A DNA stretch of 64,000 bases from CALXOD01 sp964402715 (GTDB taxonomy: Bacteria > Verrucomicrobiota > Lentisphaeria > Victivallales > Victivallaceae), in the NCBI GenBank assembly GCA_964402715.1, contig CAYODJ010000003.1:40538-104537 (forward strand), in the 5' to 3' direction. Numbering within the stretch: the stretch's first letter is position 1; each line of letters opens with the position of its first letter. Shown here one piece after another: positions 16,246-26,407 of this stretch. Under the pieces are notes generated by a model, which saw only the letters and a list, made by a program, of their open reading frames with translations, was not told the DNA's origin and searched no databases. The position numbers were made by a program, and so were the translations under genes.

Positions 16246-19200
16246 TCAGCTCTTTAGAATATCGTAAACACGGAACGCCTCCGTTACGCTCCATGCCTGA
16301 GCCGGGCATCCGCCGGAACGGTGCGGGAAATCCCCGTCCATTATCTCCGGCAACATGCCGGGAATACCACGATCCGCCGCATAGGCACTTCCTCCCAGCA
16401 ATGACAGTGCGCGCGACCTCACCTCTTCGCCTCCGACCAGATACAGTCCCTCGCAATAGGACGGAAACAGCCAACACCATGCGGTGCCGTTATGATAGGC
16501 AATTTTCCTGGATGTATCCTCGGGGCCGCGGTAGTGACCACAGTACGGATTGTCAGGGTTGTTCAACAGCGCTCCGTCACGAATTATCGGCATCTTATAC
16601 TCGGTTCTCCTGTCAGACAGAGAACGGACGGCTCCGGGCACCAGCAACTCGGCAGCACTGTCAAGAATGGACAAGCGCAACCTTTGCGCATCAACGGCTC
16701 CCAATGTCAGCGCGAGCAGCTGATTGGGACGCACATGGTCGTCCGGAACCGCATCGGCCGCGGACGTGCCGCTGGCGGCATGCAAACAATCGGAGAAGCG
16801 ATTCAGCTCATCACAGAAAAAGAGACGTTTCAGCGACTCGGCGGCCTGATTGGCATTAAGCAAATACTGCTGATCTCTGCGTCCGAGAAAACGCAACGCG
16901 GCTATCCACAGCGCCTGAATTTCGATAGGATAACCCTCCCTCGGTGTTCCGGCGGGGAAATTTGTGTCCATCCAGGTGAAATGCCGCGGGCTGAACACCA
17001 GGCCAGATTCAGGATCAACACGGATTCCGTTTGGCGTTCCGATGCGGTAATGCGCCACAATTGATTGCAACACACGGAACAGCGTTCTTCCGCCGCAATC
17101 CATATCGAGAAGAGCATCGTCTCCGTAAAAATCCACGTATTCCCCTGCCGCAAGCAGAAGCCACAGCGGGGCGTCACTCGTGTCTCTGTTCCCCACGTTG
17201 TGCCCGTGGATCATGTTGGGTATGGTGCCTTTTTCCTCGAAAGACGCAAACACCCGCAGGATATCACGCACCTCGTTCCTCCATCCTGCGCGGATCAACC
17301 CTCTCAGCGCAATCAATGTGTCCCTACCCCAGTCCAGGAACCACGGATAACCGGCTATCACCGTGCGCGACTCGTCACGCCGTGCCACAAAATACCGCAG
17401 CGACCTCCGAAGAGCGTCCTGCGGCGGCTTGGATTCTCCGAAATCCTTGCCGTCATCAGGCCACGTGCAACTGCTCTCCGTGATTACATCGCTCCGATCC
17501 CCCACCGATGCGAACAAGGTTCGGCTTTCTCCCGGAGACAGCGTAAATCTGAAGTAGCCGGGGCTGAAGAGATCGGTGCAATGGTCAAGCCCGTAATACT
17601 CTTCATCTTGGAGATTCACCATGTATTCCCACTCGGGCTCCTTCACAAAGTCCGCCCCGGATAGTTGCAGCGAAAGCGCGTGCTCAGGCGAAGGAGCAAA
17701 GCAGATGCCGTTTTCAATTTGCGCGACCGCGGCCGGAAAACGCACTTCCGGACCGACAAACGCCTTGGTCACCTGATGATTTAATCGATCCTCGAGATCC
17801 GGGCGGAGAATCAATGTTACGGCGGAAGATTGATCTCCCGAACCATTCGAAGGCCGAGTGAATATCAGTCGAACCGCGTCGCGATCCAGGGCGCCTTCCA
17901 TCGTGATTTTTATCGGCGTCACCTTGCCCTGCCCCGACAGAATGGTAAAGCGCCACTCGGCACGATTATCGCCTCCGGCAAAACCGACCAGCGATGTCAC
18001 GTCGATTTTCTGTGAATACTCCTCCGAAACCAGCCACGCCCGACACCGTGTAAACATCACGCGGCGATCCACCGGATACGGAGCCTTGCCGTTGGCGGCC
18101 AATATGGCATCATACTTGCTCCTCAATTCCCCCCATGCCGCGTGCATCATGGTCATGCCGCCCATGCAGCTTGCCGCTAGAGCGAGAACGTCTTCCCCAG
18201 TGCGTACGGCATTCCCTGAAAAATGGTACTGCCACCGCACCGACTCCCAGGCGGTCAACTGCAAAATGCGACCGCTGCTCCGATGCACCGTGCGGTTCTC
18301 TTCATACGATACGATTTGAACGTCCAGCTCGCGCGCCGCAGCAGGCGCATCCCCGGCGAAAACGAATGCAAACTCCCCCGCATGTCCTTCCAACGGCAAA
18401 CTGACGGCATGATCCAGCGTCCTGTTCTCATGCCTCAACGTCACCATGAAATGCCGTTCGCATTCAAAAAGGAGCAAATCCCCGGGACACATCATTACGA
18501 GTCTGCGTTCATCGCGCCCGACGCGGTATCGGACTACCCCGGGCACATCGCTTCCCGCCGCTTTAGCCGCAAATTCATAGGGATTCTTGCGCAACGCCGC
18601 TCCCGGATCCTCACCCGCAAAAGGATCGGAATGAAAGAATCGTCGCACCTTGTATCCCGCCTGCCTCGACCGCTGCGACATCGCCGCCGACGGTTCGCCG
18701 CAGGCATGCTCAGCATTTTCTATCATATCCAGATCCGTCGCGTTCGGACTTAGGCATCGACACTCCCCCGGTTCCAGGGAACAGCGCGTGATCATGGCGT
18801 CGCATTCAAGCATGACATGTTCGCCGGAAAGCAAATCAACCCATTCGCCGCCGCCGCTCTTGCACCCGACGGCCGTCCACTGCGCGACGGTCCGCGACTG
18901 ACAGTCCAGATTTATCAGAAGCAAAACCACGACTCCATCCGCCGATTCCCTGCATCCGACCACGAAGCATCCGGGATCGCATTGAATCAGACGCAGCCTG
19001 CTGCGCGTGGCGAACGCCGGGTGATTCGTTAGAATAGTGTTCAAACGCCGCAGCCACGGTATCAGATTCGGTGTTGCACCCCAGTTCAACGCAGACGCTT
19101 CATGAACATTGACGCGCTCGGCGGCAAAGAATTCAACACCATTCGTTATTCCGAATGCACCGTCTTCCGCGAACAGCGCCGTCAAGGCGCAGCGCATGGC

Positions 19201-20478
19201 GGCGTAGCGGCGGGATTTCGAAGCCAGACGCTCATTGTCATGCGTTTCCGCAAAATTCACCAAGGTTCCCAATCCGGACGAACATTTTTCGATATACGGA
19301 AGATAGTTGGCGATCCCCTCTCTGCTATCGACCTGGAACAACTCGGAATATGCCCAATCTATTCCTGACTCCGCAAGCAGTTTCTCCTGAACGTCTATGG
19401 GTCCGCCCAGCCCTTCCAGAAGGAACACCGTATCAGGATACTCCTGCCGCACGCGGCTGACTATGTAAGTCCATGCCGTCTGAGGCAGCATGTACCCCGC
19501 GTCACAGCGGAACCCGTCCACGCCGATCCGACACCAGTACAGGAACACTTCGGCCATCAGTCGAATCACCGAGGGATTGCCGTAGTTCAAACGGCAGAGA
19601 TCCTCCCAAGTCACACCCCACGCGCCGGGACTTTCAAAACGCCCGTCCGCGTGACGGACGAAATATTCCGGATGGTCGCTCTGCAGCTTGGATCCCCATC
19701 CGGTATGATTGACAGGGATATCCAGAAAAATGCGACCATGCCGTGCATGTACCGCGTCTACCAGCTCCATAAACTGCTCCAGCACCGTGACGTTGCGATC
19801 AAACTCCGCCAGAGCCGGGTCTATGGCGAAATAGTCCAACGCCGCGAATGGGCTGCCATACCGCCCCATGCGCCCGTACACCGTCGGCACAGGGTGGATC
19901 GGGAGCAGTTGCAGAATACGAAATCCCAGATCATGGAAAATATGATCCAGACGTCTGACGACGGCACGGAATGTTCCGGACGGAGGAATGACGGTGTATC
20001 CCGCGTGATCTAACGAAACAAGCGTCTCCGCGCCACACGGCACCTGGCATCTTACGCCGCAGTCCGGTCCGAATTGTCGCACGAATGCGCAGTAGATGCT
20101 GTTCCCCGCAACGCACCCCGCACTCTCAACCTTAATGCGGAAATTTTCACCGTCGGGCCAGAGGATTCTCCCCCCATCGGCCGGAACAAAACAGCATTTC
20201 GCCTGAAACACGCCGACCTCCAGAAGCGGCAACTTCACCTCGAACACTCCTCGGGACACGGACGGCATCGGAATGTCATGCCAGGCCGCCCCCTCGGACA
20301 TCCGGCCGGCTTCCGTGCAGCTGACGGCCTCTTGACGCAGCACACATGCCCTCTCAAGATCGGTACGCAGACGTCCTTCGCCAGCCGGCGCATTTTTTAA
20401 TTCAAGTCGGAAAGTAACGATGTCGCCGGCGTAAAAAAGCGACCGATCCGGCATCATGCTCTGTTTCATGCGGTTCAT
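16246..20478 (-). CDS. bifunctional glycogen debranching enzyme (GH13 transferase + GH133 glucosidase)
   Basis: This 1,410-residue protein should remove glycogen branches in two steps. Residues ~130-470 form a GH13 barrel with the nucleophile Asp326 (DGFRCDAGYM), acid/base Glu355 (FLLEGLGG) and third carboxylate Asp414 (ETHDNERLAS), as expected for a 4-alpha-glucanotransferase. Residues ~1030-1410 are an amylo-alpha-1,6-glucosidase (GH133) domain recognised by GYPWFLDWGRDTLIALRG and the C-terminal HNGTAWCWLFPSYCEG. The ~450 residues between them are beta-rich and unassigned. An N-terminal beta domain (10-120) precedes the barrel. Several start codons cluster at 20457-20478; the ATG at 20469 has GGGA 9 nt upstream and may be the true one. 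The gene is monocistronic and divergent from the protease gene at 20710. Confidence 0.88.
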   Translation of the reverse strand: MNRMKQSMMPDRSLFYAGDIVTFRLELKNAPAGEGRLRTDLERACVLRQEAVSCTEAGRMSEGAAWHDIPMPSVSRGVFEVKLPLLEVGVFQAKCCFVPADGGRILWPDGENFRIKVESAGCVAGNSIYCAFVRQFGPDCGVRCQVPCGAETLVSLDHAGYTVIPPSGTFRAVVRRLDHIFHDLGFRILQLLPIHPVPTVYGRMGRYGSPFAALDYFAIDPALAEFDRNVTVLEQFMELVDAVHARHGRIFLDIPVNHTGWGSKLQSDHPEYFVRHADGRFESPGAWGVTWEDLCRLNYGNPSVIRLMAEVFLYWCRIGVDGFRCDAGYMLPQTAWTYIVSRVRQEYPDTVFLLEGLGGPIDVQEKLLAESGIDWAYSELFQVDSREGIANYLPYIEKCSSGLGTLVNFAETHDNERLASKSRRYAAMRCALTALFAEDGAFGITNGVEFFAAERVNVHEASALNWGATPNLIPWLRRLNTILTNHPAFATRSRLRLIQCDPGCFVVGCRESADGVVVLLLINLDCQSRTVAQWTAVGCKSGGGEWVDLLSGEHVMLECDAMITRCSLEPGECRCLSPNATDLDMIENAEHACGEPSAAMSQRSRQAGYKVRRFFHSDPFAGEDPGAALRKNPYEFAAKAAGSDVPGVVRYRVGRDERRLVMMCPGDLLLFECERHFMVTLRHENRTLDHAVSLPLEGHAGEFAFVFAGDAPAAARELDVQIVSYEENRTVHRSSGRILQLTAWESVRWQYHFSGNAVRTGEDVLALAASCMGGMTMMHAAWGELRSKYDAILAANGKAPYPVDRRVMFTRCRAWLVSEEYSQKIDVTSLVGFAGGDNRAEWRFTILSGQGKVTPIKITMEGALDRDAVRLIFTRPSNGSGDQSSAVTLILRPDLEDRLNHQVTKAFVGPEVRFPAAVAQIENGICFAPSPEHALSLQLSGADFVKEPEWEYMVNLQDEEYYGLDHCTDLFSPGYFRFTLSPGESRTLFASVGDRSDVITESSCTWPDDGKDFGESKPPQDALRRSLRYFVARRDESRTVIAGYPWFLDWGRDTLIALRGLIRAGWRNEVRDILRVFASFEEKGTIPNMIHGHNVGNRDTSDAPLWLLLAAGEYVDFYGDDALLDMDCGGRTLFRVLQSIVAHYRIGTPNGIRVDPESGLVFSPRHFTWMDTNFPAGTPREGYPIEIQALWIAALRFLGRRDQQYLLNANQAAESLKRLFFCDELNRFSDCLHAASGTSAADAVPDDHVRPNQLLALTLGAVDAQRLRLSILDSAAELLVPGAVRSLSDRRTEYKMPIIRDGALLNNPDNPYCGHYRGPEDTSRKIAYHNGTAWCWLFPSYCEGLYLVGGEEVRSRALSLLGGSAYAADRGIPGMLPEIMDGDFPHRSGGCPAQAWSVTEAFRVYDILKS

Positions 20479-20616
20479 TCCCAGCGCCTGTCATTCAGTG
20501 TTTCAATACAACCGCAGGAATATAACGCAGCTGTCACCAGATTGAAAGTGAGGCGAGAACATCTTTTTAAGCACATTTCTCCATTTGGACTTTTATTTTA
20601 AGCGAATTGTGTTAAC

Positions 20617-20685
20617 TTTTCAGTCGGAGCGTTTCATGGCGTCCGCATGCAATTTGGCGTCCCATCCCCGCAGTTTTCAGTCGGA
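20617..20685. promoter_or_regulatory. direct repeats upstream of the S41 protease gene
   Basis: The 12-mer TTTTCAGTCGGA occurs twice, at 20617-20628 and 20674-20685, 57 bp apart in the 231-bp divergent intergenic region. The first copy directly abuts AATTGTGTTAACTTTT (TAACTT at 20613-20618). That string closely resembles the -10 region proposed at 45843. Operator or promoter function is inference. Confidence 0.35.
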
Positions 20686-20709
20686 AACATTTAGGATTTC
20701 TTGTAGCGA

Positions 20710-22836
20710 ATGAAAAGAATACTGCCATTAGTTCTGCTGATATGCATCTGTCTGTCCGCGCCGCGTCTGATATGCGCGGAATCTTCCGAGACTGAACGGC
20801 TTGAGGCCATCACCCGCGTGACGGCCTACCTGATCGGGCATCAGCATTACCGACACCAAGCTCTGGATGACGGTGTATCAAGTCAGATTTTCGACGAATA
20901 TTTCCGGAACCTTGATCCAAACAAAATGTTCTTCACCATGGAGGACATTCGTGCGTTTGAACCTCAGCGCATGGCCCTGTCCAAGCAACTCGTTGCCGGC
21001 AAGGCCTCTTTCGCATTTGACGTGTACAAGCGCTTTCTCGAACGTCTGCGGGAATACAAGATGTTCACGGAAGAACTGCTGAAAAAACCAATCGACTTCT
21101 CAGCGAACGAGACTTATGAGCCGGATCGACGCAAACTTCCCTGGCCTTCCAGCGAGGAAGCTCTGCATCAGCTTTGGAAGAAGAAACTCAAGAATGACCT
21201 GCTTTATTTCCGACTGGCAAAACGCTCGTCGGACGCCAGGAAAGGCGATGACGGGCAGGATCAGAAGCGTGAAGCATCCAAGCAGAATGCCGCTCACGCA
21301 TTCTGGGATCGTCAGACGCCGGAGGAAAAAGTGGCAAAGCGCCTGCGCGACATGTACAACAGCTACCAGCAACGGGAAAAAATCGATATCCTCGGACTTT
21401 ACCTTACATCCGTTGCTCTGGTGTACGGACCTCACTCGGCTTATATGGCTCCGCAAGACGACGAACACTTTGAGATCGGCATGAGTCTTTCCCTGAGCGG
21501 CATCGGCGCAACACTCACAAGCGACGGCGGCTATGTGCGTGTGGTCTCCATTGTGCCCGGCGGACCTGCGGCGCTGGACGGCCGGCTGCATCCTGGCGAC
21601 AGAATCATCGCCGTCGCTCAGGAAAACGGTGAGCCTGTCGACGTCATCGATATGTCCGTGGATCACGCGGTGAGACTCATCCGCGGAGCCGCAGGTTCCA
21701 AGGTGACGTTGACCGTTCTCTCCGACGGGAAAGGACGCAATGCCGTTCCGGAAAGCATCGTCATCACTCGGGCCAAAGTTGAGTTGAAAGACGGCGCGGC
21801 GCAAGGCGACGTCCAGGAAATCACCCGCTCTGACGGAGGAAAACTTAAAATCGGAATTGTCGACTTGCCAAGTTTCTATATGGATTTCGCCGCGGCGTCC
21901 AAAGGGGATCCGAATTACAAAAGCTGCTCCCGGGACGTGAAAGCTATCCTGGAGCGGTTCAAAAAGGAACATGTCGACGCTGTAGTGATGGATCTTCGGG
22001 GAAACAGCGGCGGCAGTTTGCCGGAGGCCATTGCCATGACCGGGCTCTTCATCGAGACCGGTCCGGTCGTGCAGGTGCGCCACGGCAACGGCAGCCTTCA
22101 AGTGGAATGCGACAGGGATTCGTCAGTGGCATGGACAGGACCGTTGGTGGTTTTGACAAACAAGTTTTCGGCCTCGGCGTCCGAGATCTTCACCGGCGCG
22201 ATCAAAGACTACAAGCGCGGGCTGATCGCGGGAGACAGCCGCACTTTCGGAAAGGGAACTGTGATTACGGTAAGCCCGTTGAACCAGATACTGAATCTGG
22301 CGAATCAGCGGTTCCCCGCCGGTGCGCTGCAACTGGAAACAGCCATGTTCTTCAGAATCAACGGCGACTCGGTACAGCAGCTTGGAGTTGAACCGGATGT
22401 CGTCCTGCCGTCGTTAACCGAGGAAATGGAAGTGGGCGAAATGTTCAGCAACAACCATCTGCCATGGGATTCGGTTCGTCCTCGCTCCTGTCAGACATGG
22501 GACGCGGAGCTGCCGACATTGGCGGAGTCATTGAAAATGAAATCTAAGAGCCGAATCGCAGCATCTGCCGAGTACCAGAAACTCATCACACGTATCCAGC
22601 TCTTCAAAAAACAGCTAAAACAAAAGGAAGTCACTCTGAACGAGGAAAAACGCTGGCAGGAATATCTGAAAAGCAAGGCCGTACAGGATGACGAACAGAA
22701 CAGTGGCGTGGAAGATGAACTTTCCGATATCGGCGGAGTCCGCCGTACGCCGGCCTCGAAGGATCCCGTTCTCCAGGAGGCGATCAATATTGCCGCAGAC
22801 TATGCGATCAACCGTAAAAAAAACAGACAGAAGTGA
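20710..22836 (+). CDS. prc: carboxy-terminal processing protease (Prc/Tsp-type, S41A)
   Basis: This is a periplasmic Ser-Lys protease that trims or degrades cell-envelope proteins. The 708-residue protein has a signal peptide (about 1-23, ending LICA), an N-terminal lid/TPR-like helical region (25-230), a PDZ domain (about 240-345) and an S41 catalytic domain. The catalytic serine is Ser489 in NKFSASASEIF and the general base is Lys515 in SRTFGKGTV. The long C-terminal helical part (600-700) matches the DUF3340 segment of E. coli Prc. Length and order are as in Prc rather than the short CtpA type. The ribosome site is weak (AGGA 12 nt upstream). It is transcribed divergently from the debranching enzyme and stands alone. 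Confidence 0.92.
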   Translation: MKRILPLVLLICICLSAPRLICAESSETERLEAITRVTAYLIGHQHYRHQALDDGVSSQIFDEYFRNLDPNKMFFTMEDIRAFEPQRMALSKQLVAGKASFAFDVYKRFLERLREYKMFTEELLKKPIDFSANETYEPDRRKLPWPSSEEALHQLWKKKLKNDLLYFRLAKRSSDARKGDDGQDQKREASKQNAAHAFWDRQTPEEKVAKRLRDMYNSYQQREKIDILGLYLTSVALVYGPHSAYMAPQDDEHFEIGMSLSLSGIGATLTSDGGYVRVVSIVPGGPAALDGRLHPGDRIIAVAQENGEPVDVIDMSVDHAVRLIRGAAGSKVTLTVLSDGKGRNAVPESIVITRAKVELKDGAAQGDVQEITRSDGGKLKIGIVDLPSFYMDFAAASKGDPNYKSCSRDVKAILERFKKEHVDAVVMDLRGNSGGSLPEAIAMTGLFIETGPVVQVRHGNGSLQVECDRDSSVAWTGPLVVLTNKFSASASEIFTGAIKDYKRGLIAGDSRTFGKGTVITVSPLNQILNLANQRFPAGALQLETAMFFRINGDSVQQLGVEPDVVLPSLTEEMEVGEMFSNNHLPWDSVRPRSCQTWDAELPTLAESLKMKSKSRIAASAEYQKLITRIQLFKKQLKQKEVTLNEEKRWQEYLKSKAVQDDEQNSGVEDELSDIGGVRRTPASKDPVLQEAINIAADYAINRKKNRQK

Positions 22837-23853
22837 ATGATGACCGACACCAACGGCTGCAGCGTCCTTGATATTTCGGTATTGCATCGGCAGTTAACGC
22901 TGTTTTTTGCCGCTATAAATTTTGTGAAAAACACTTGCAGTTGCCGTCGCTGACAGACACCGCCGTTAATGTTCATCCGTTTCCCCAGGCGGTTCAATCG
23001 CCGGCTCTCCCGGCCGGTGCAGAACGCGCCGTCCCCGACTCGTGCGCGCTTCCTCACGTCCCTGCGCATCACTTGATACGGATCCCCGTTGATGCGCCGA
23101 CGGCAGTGTTGCTGTTCCGAGGCGTATTCGGCGAATGCCTCGGCCGGCTCATGATCGCCGTCGCAGATCAGGGATGCTTCGTCGGGAGGCGTGATCGCCT
23201 GATCCCCGCATCACCCGTCGATCCAGGCCAGGCCGATGTCCGTCCATGTGCTAGTTGTCGGGGAAACGTCATCGGTCTGCGACACCCCGATCACCACTTT
23301 CAGATCATCTCTTGCGTCCGATTCCGTCGGGCATGATCTGAAACGGTATGGAACCGTCGATCTCGCCACGGTTGCTCCGCAGAACCCGACTGCACGCAGT
23401 GTGGAACGACACCGAAGCCACTCCGTCACGCGCCGGTTCACGGACATCGCGGCGGAAGGCGTCATCCCGCAGACGGCTCTGAAAACATCAGCTTGAACTC
23501 TCCCGGGCCGGTGCGTATCCTCCGATCAAAACCCACGTTCATTTGAATGTGCCCGTCGTTACAGCATCCAATGGACTCGTGTCTCCCCTCGGCCGCACGC
23601 CGCATCGGTATATCCTGAATCATCCGCAGGATCACCTTCAGCAGGTTCTGCAGAGCTTTCTTCTCATAAGCATCGCGGAGCTTACGCGCAATTTCATCCA
23701 GAGACCAGCGTCGTCAGCTTAACAAAACATCAGATTCATGCCAGTTCCACATCGCGTCTGCCGCTCTCCGAAGTAAAAGGTAGATGCCTCTTCCCGGGCG
23801 AAACTCCCCTTCATGACATCCGGGACAATGCCAACTGCATTCCGTCGCAGACA
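22837..23853. other. intergenic region, 1.0 kb, mostly a decayed repeat
   Basis: The gap between two genes pointing toward each other (protease on plus, GH5-like on minus) contains copy B of the degenerate transposase-like sequence. Apart from that relic I see no gene. No T-run hairpin is evident at either gene end. Confidence 0.6.
22908..23702 (-). pseudogene. decayed transposase-like gene, copy B
   Basis: Read on the minus strand, pieces of one protein appear in different frames. The order is DEIARKLRDAYEKKALQNLL, then GFDRRIRTGPGEFKLMF, then after a frameshift FRRDVREPARDGVASVSFHT, then DDLKVVIGVSQTDD...TWTDIGLAWIDG. Another frameshift leads to DEASLICDGDHEPAEAFAEY, QQHCRRRINGDPYQVMRRD and RMNINGGV. 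A charged helical start, a GFDRRIRTxxGEF strand, a VVIGVS segment and an ICDGD...A...QHC...RDxYxxM block resemble DDE transposases of the UPF0236/ISH6-like kind. At least three frame breaks make it non-functional. Copies or fragments recur at 8591, 31050 and 35341. The family name is tentative; the shared ancestry of the copies is clear. Confidence 0.6.
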
Positions 23854-25962
23854 TTACCGTGCGATTTCGTAGACAAGCACAGCTTCGTCATTCAATCCGT
23901 TCGTATCGGCGGTGAACTTCAAAAGTCCGTCATGGAAAATCGAGGCGATTTCACCCATGCGTTCACCTTTCAGGTTGACCGCATACACCTTCGGCGCTTC
24001 CCCTGCGGCGAGTCGGAGTGAAACCTCGCCCGTCGCGCGGTGAGCCAGGTGCGGAAGCTTTCCTGCCGTGTTCCACTGTTTCATCGATTCGTCTTCGAAT
24101 TTAGTCCCGGAATCGAGCACATTGTTGAGGTGGAAGAACAGGATCCTGCCGGAGTCGCGCAGGTTTTTCCCGTCCATCGCGGAGGCGAAGTAGGTGCTGT
24201 ACTTTGTCTGATTTTCGACCGATAGCGCGTCCGCCTTCCAGGATCCGGCACCGACGAAGACCAGCGCTTCGCTGCGCGGACTGGCGATGCGGAAAGTCCC
24301 GGCCTTGCCGTTAAACTCCGTCTCACCTGTCGTGCTGACGTAGCGGCGGTTATCAGGGTCAAAGACGCCCTTGCCGAGATCGGCGCTCTGGAGTCTTTTT
24401 GAAAGCGCACTCGCCTTCCTCGGATCGCCGAATGGCCAGAACCAGCGGCACCCCGCAGGCGTGGAGGTGAAGGTTCCGGTCCGCATGACCATTCCGAGTT
24501 CGCCGCAGAGAATCGGAAGTTGTACGTTCTTTAATTTCTGGTCGAGCTTCGCCGCATCCTTCGGCATGAGCAGCGCGGCGCGGATGTCCGACGCCGCGAC
24601 ATCTCCGCGCAGAAAGAGCAGATGGGTAATCCGATCCGTGAGATAGCCGACGGGATCGGCGTAAAGATCGAAGAAATTCGTCCCCATCATGCTCTCGCCG
24701 AGATATCTTTCGCCGCCATGCGCCCATTGGAACGTGTAGAGAGCGTCGTAATCCTGCAGTCCCGCCAAGGCTCCCACGATGGCGCCGCTTTCGCCGCGCC
24801 CCTGCATCGGGTAGCACCACCGCATTTCGGTCGATACGAACGGGCGACCGTGGATGCGCTGCGCGGGGAAATAGGATGTTCTCCCATCCGGAAACAGTTC
24901 CACGAAGCTGCGCTGCTGGTGAAGCGCAGGCAATCCCCACTTGTTGCCGACGAAATTAGGATGAGAAAGATAAAAGTGAAAGTCGGTGTAATCCAGGATG
25001 CGGCGCGTCAGCGAATAGCAGGAGCTTTGGTCGCAGTTCTGGTCGGAAAAGGGGACGCGAACCCCGATCCTGCGCAGTTCGGCGCTCACCTGATCGAAAT
25101 ACGCCTTATAAATTTTCTGAAAAAAGTGCTGCCGTAAACCGGCGTCGGCTCGGCGTTTTTCGGGGATCTTATTCTTCTTGCACCACTCGACGAAACGCTC
25201 CTCCCAGATCCAGCCGAAGACATCGCGGTTTTTCTTCTCCGGATCCGGCGACCATCCCCAGATGTTGTCCTCGTTCATCAGGGCGACAAAACAGAATACC
25301 GGATCCTCGGCGTAGGTCATCTCGGTGTAGGGATTTCTATGGGTCAGCAGATTTCTGGCGAAAGTCAGAAAGTTCTGTCGCGCTGAATCGAGGATGAGCA
25401 CTGCTCTCTTGTAATTCAGCTTTTCCACCGGGTGCATGATCTCCGGAATCTCCTTCTCGGTGACTTTGCGTGAGGCGTAGAGATCGATAGTCACATATAG
25501 TCCGCGATCTTTCAACTGCTTGATCAGATAGTCCATGCGGTCGATCAGTTCGGGATCGAGTTCGGTGGAGGAGTCGATCCCTTTTTTGATGATGTAGTTG
25601 TCGAATTGATGAAGCCGAACCGAGTTGTACCCGGCGCGCGCGATCGACTCCGCCAGCGGTGCGGCCCACTCCTTGGGCGGAATGCAGGAGGCCTGGCAGA
25701 GGTTGACACCGAAAAAGCGCTGCTTCACGCCGGGCAGCTTCTCGAACTCGAAATGCTCACCTACGACTTTCAGATAACCGTATTTACCCGCAGGGCGGTG
25801 GTGGTTCAGGATCTTGCTGAAATCGAGTATCGAGTCCTCCTTGATTTTCGTCACGTCAAAGTGGATTTTCTTCCAGTCCTCTCCCTCGCGGACCACATAG
25901 GGGGCGGCCGAGGCTGTCAGCAGGAGAAAGAACACCATGCTGCTCGAAATCCAATGCGTCAT
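23854..25962 (-). CDS. secreted GH5-like (clan GH-A) glycoside hydrolase
   Basis: I start at the ATG at 25962, which opens a signal peptide (MTHWISSSMVFFLLLTASA) and has AAGGAG 13 nt upstream. The upstream in-frame extension to 26022 lacks both. The 702-residue product has a GH-A-type barrel (about 70-430): RFFGVNLCQASC, YNSVRLHQFDNY, an acid/base candidate Glu231 in ALMNEDNIW and a nucleophile candidate Glu379 in FVSTEMRW. The C-terminal third is beta-rich, without an obvious binding module. Substrate is unknown; beta-mannan or beta-glucan would fit GH5. It is the distal gene of the minus-strand carbohydrate locus, separated from the MFS transporter by 445 bp. Confidence 0.7.
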   Translation of the reverse strand: MTHWISSSMVFFLLLTASAAPYVVREGEDWKKIHFDVTKIKEDSILDFSKILNHHRPAGKYGYLKVVGEHFEFEKLPGVKQRFFGVNLCQASCIPPKEWAAPLAESIARAGYNSVRLHQFDNYIIKKGIDSSTELDPELIDRMDYLIKQLKDRGLYVTIDLYASRKVTEKEIPEIMHPVEKLNYKRAVLILDSARQNFLTFARNLLTHRNPYTEMTYAEDPVFCFVALMNEDNIWGWSPDPEKKNRDVFGWIWEERFVEWCKKNKIPEKRRADAGLRQHFFQKIYKAYFDQVSAELRRIGVRVPFSDQNCDQSSCYSLTRRILDYTDFHFYLSHPNFVGNKWGLPALHQQRSFVELFPDGRTSYFPAQRIHGRPFVSTEMRWCYPMQGRGESGAIVGALAGLQDYDALYTFQWAHGGERYLGESMMGTNFFDLYADPVGYLTDRITHLLFLRGDVAASDIRAALLMPKDAAKLDQKLKNVQLPILCGELGMVMRTGTFTSTPAGCRWFWPFGDPRKASALSKRLQSADLGKGVFDPDNRRYVSTTGETEFNGKAGTFRIASPRSEALVFVGAGSWKADALSVENQTKYSTYFASAMDGKNLRDSGRILFFHLNNVLDSGTKFEDESMKQWNTAGKLPHLAHRATGEVSLRLAAGEAPKVYAVNLKGERMGEIASIFHDGLLKFTADTNGLNDEAVLVYEIAR

Positions 25963-26407
25963 TTTTTCTGTGCGACTCCTTGCTTTTGATATTGTCAGTT
26001 TCCATACTTGTTTCACGGCCATGTGGCCGCACGGCCGACATTTTTCTCATCTCCCCGCCGATGTCACGACGCAGCTCCGAAGCGCGTGTGCGGCGGCCAC
26101 CGCCTTGGAGGGAAAGGCTGTCGATCCTCCCTTCGTCTTGATCCGCTGGTACATAATACATAATCAATCAGAAAAACAATTTTTTAAGCGCCTACTACCG
26201 GAAAATGCGTGCGTTTCCGGGACGCCGTCTCCGACTTCTCCGAAGCGCTAACCGTGCCGTTCGACTATTCCGGCCGCGACAGACAGCCACCCATATCCAC
26301 CGCGACGGAAACGGCAGACCGTGTCTGGAGGACATCCGGAAATTCCGCTGATGTCCGATCGAGTGCGGACGACCGGAACCCGACAGCCGTTCCTGACGTA
26401 CGGAACG
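25963..26407. other. intergenic region, 445 bp
   Basis: It contains a possible minus-strand promoter for the hydrolase gene. TATTAT is at 26153-26158 with TTGTTT (26174-26179) 15 nt upstream, a short spacer and so weak. No gene or clear repeat is seen in the rest. Confidence 0.35.
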
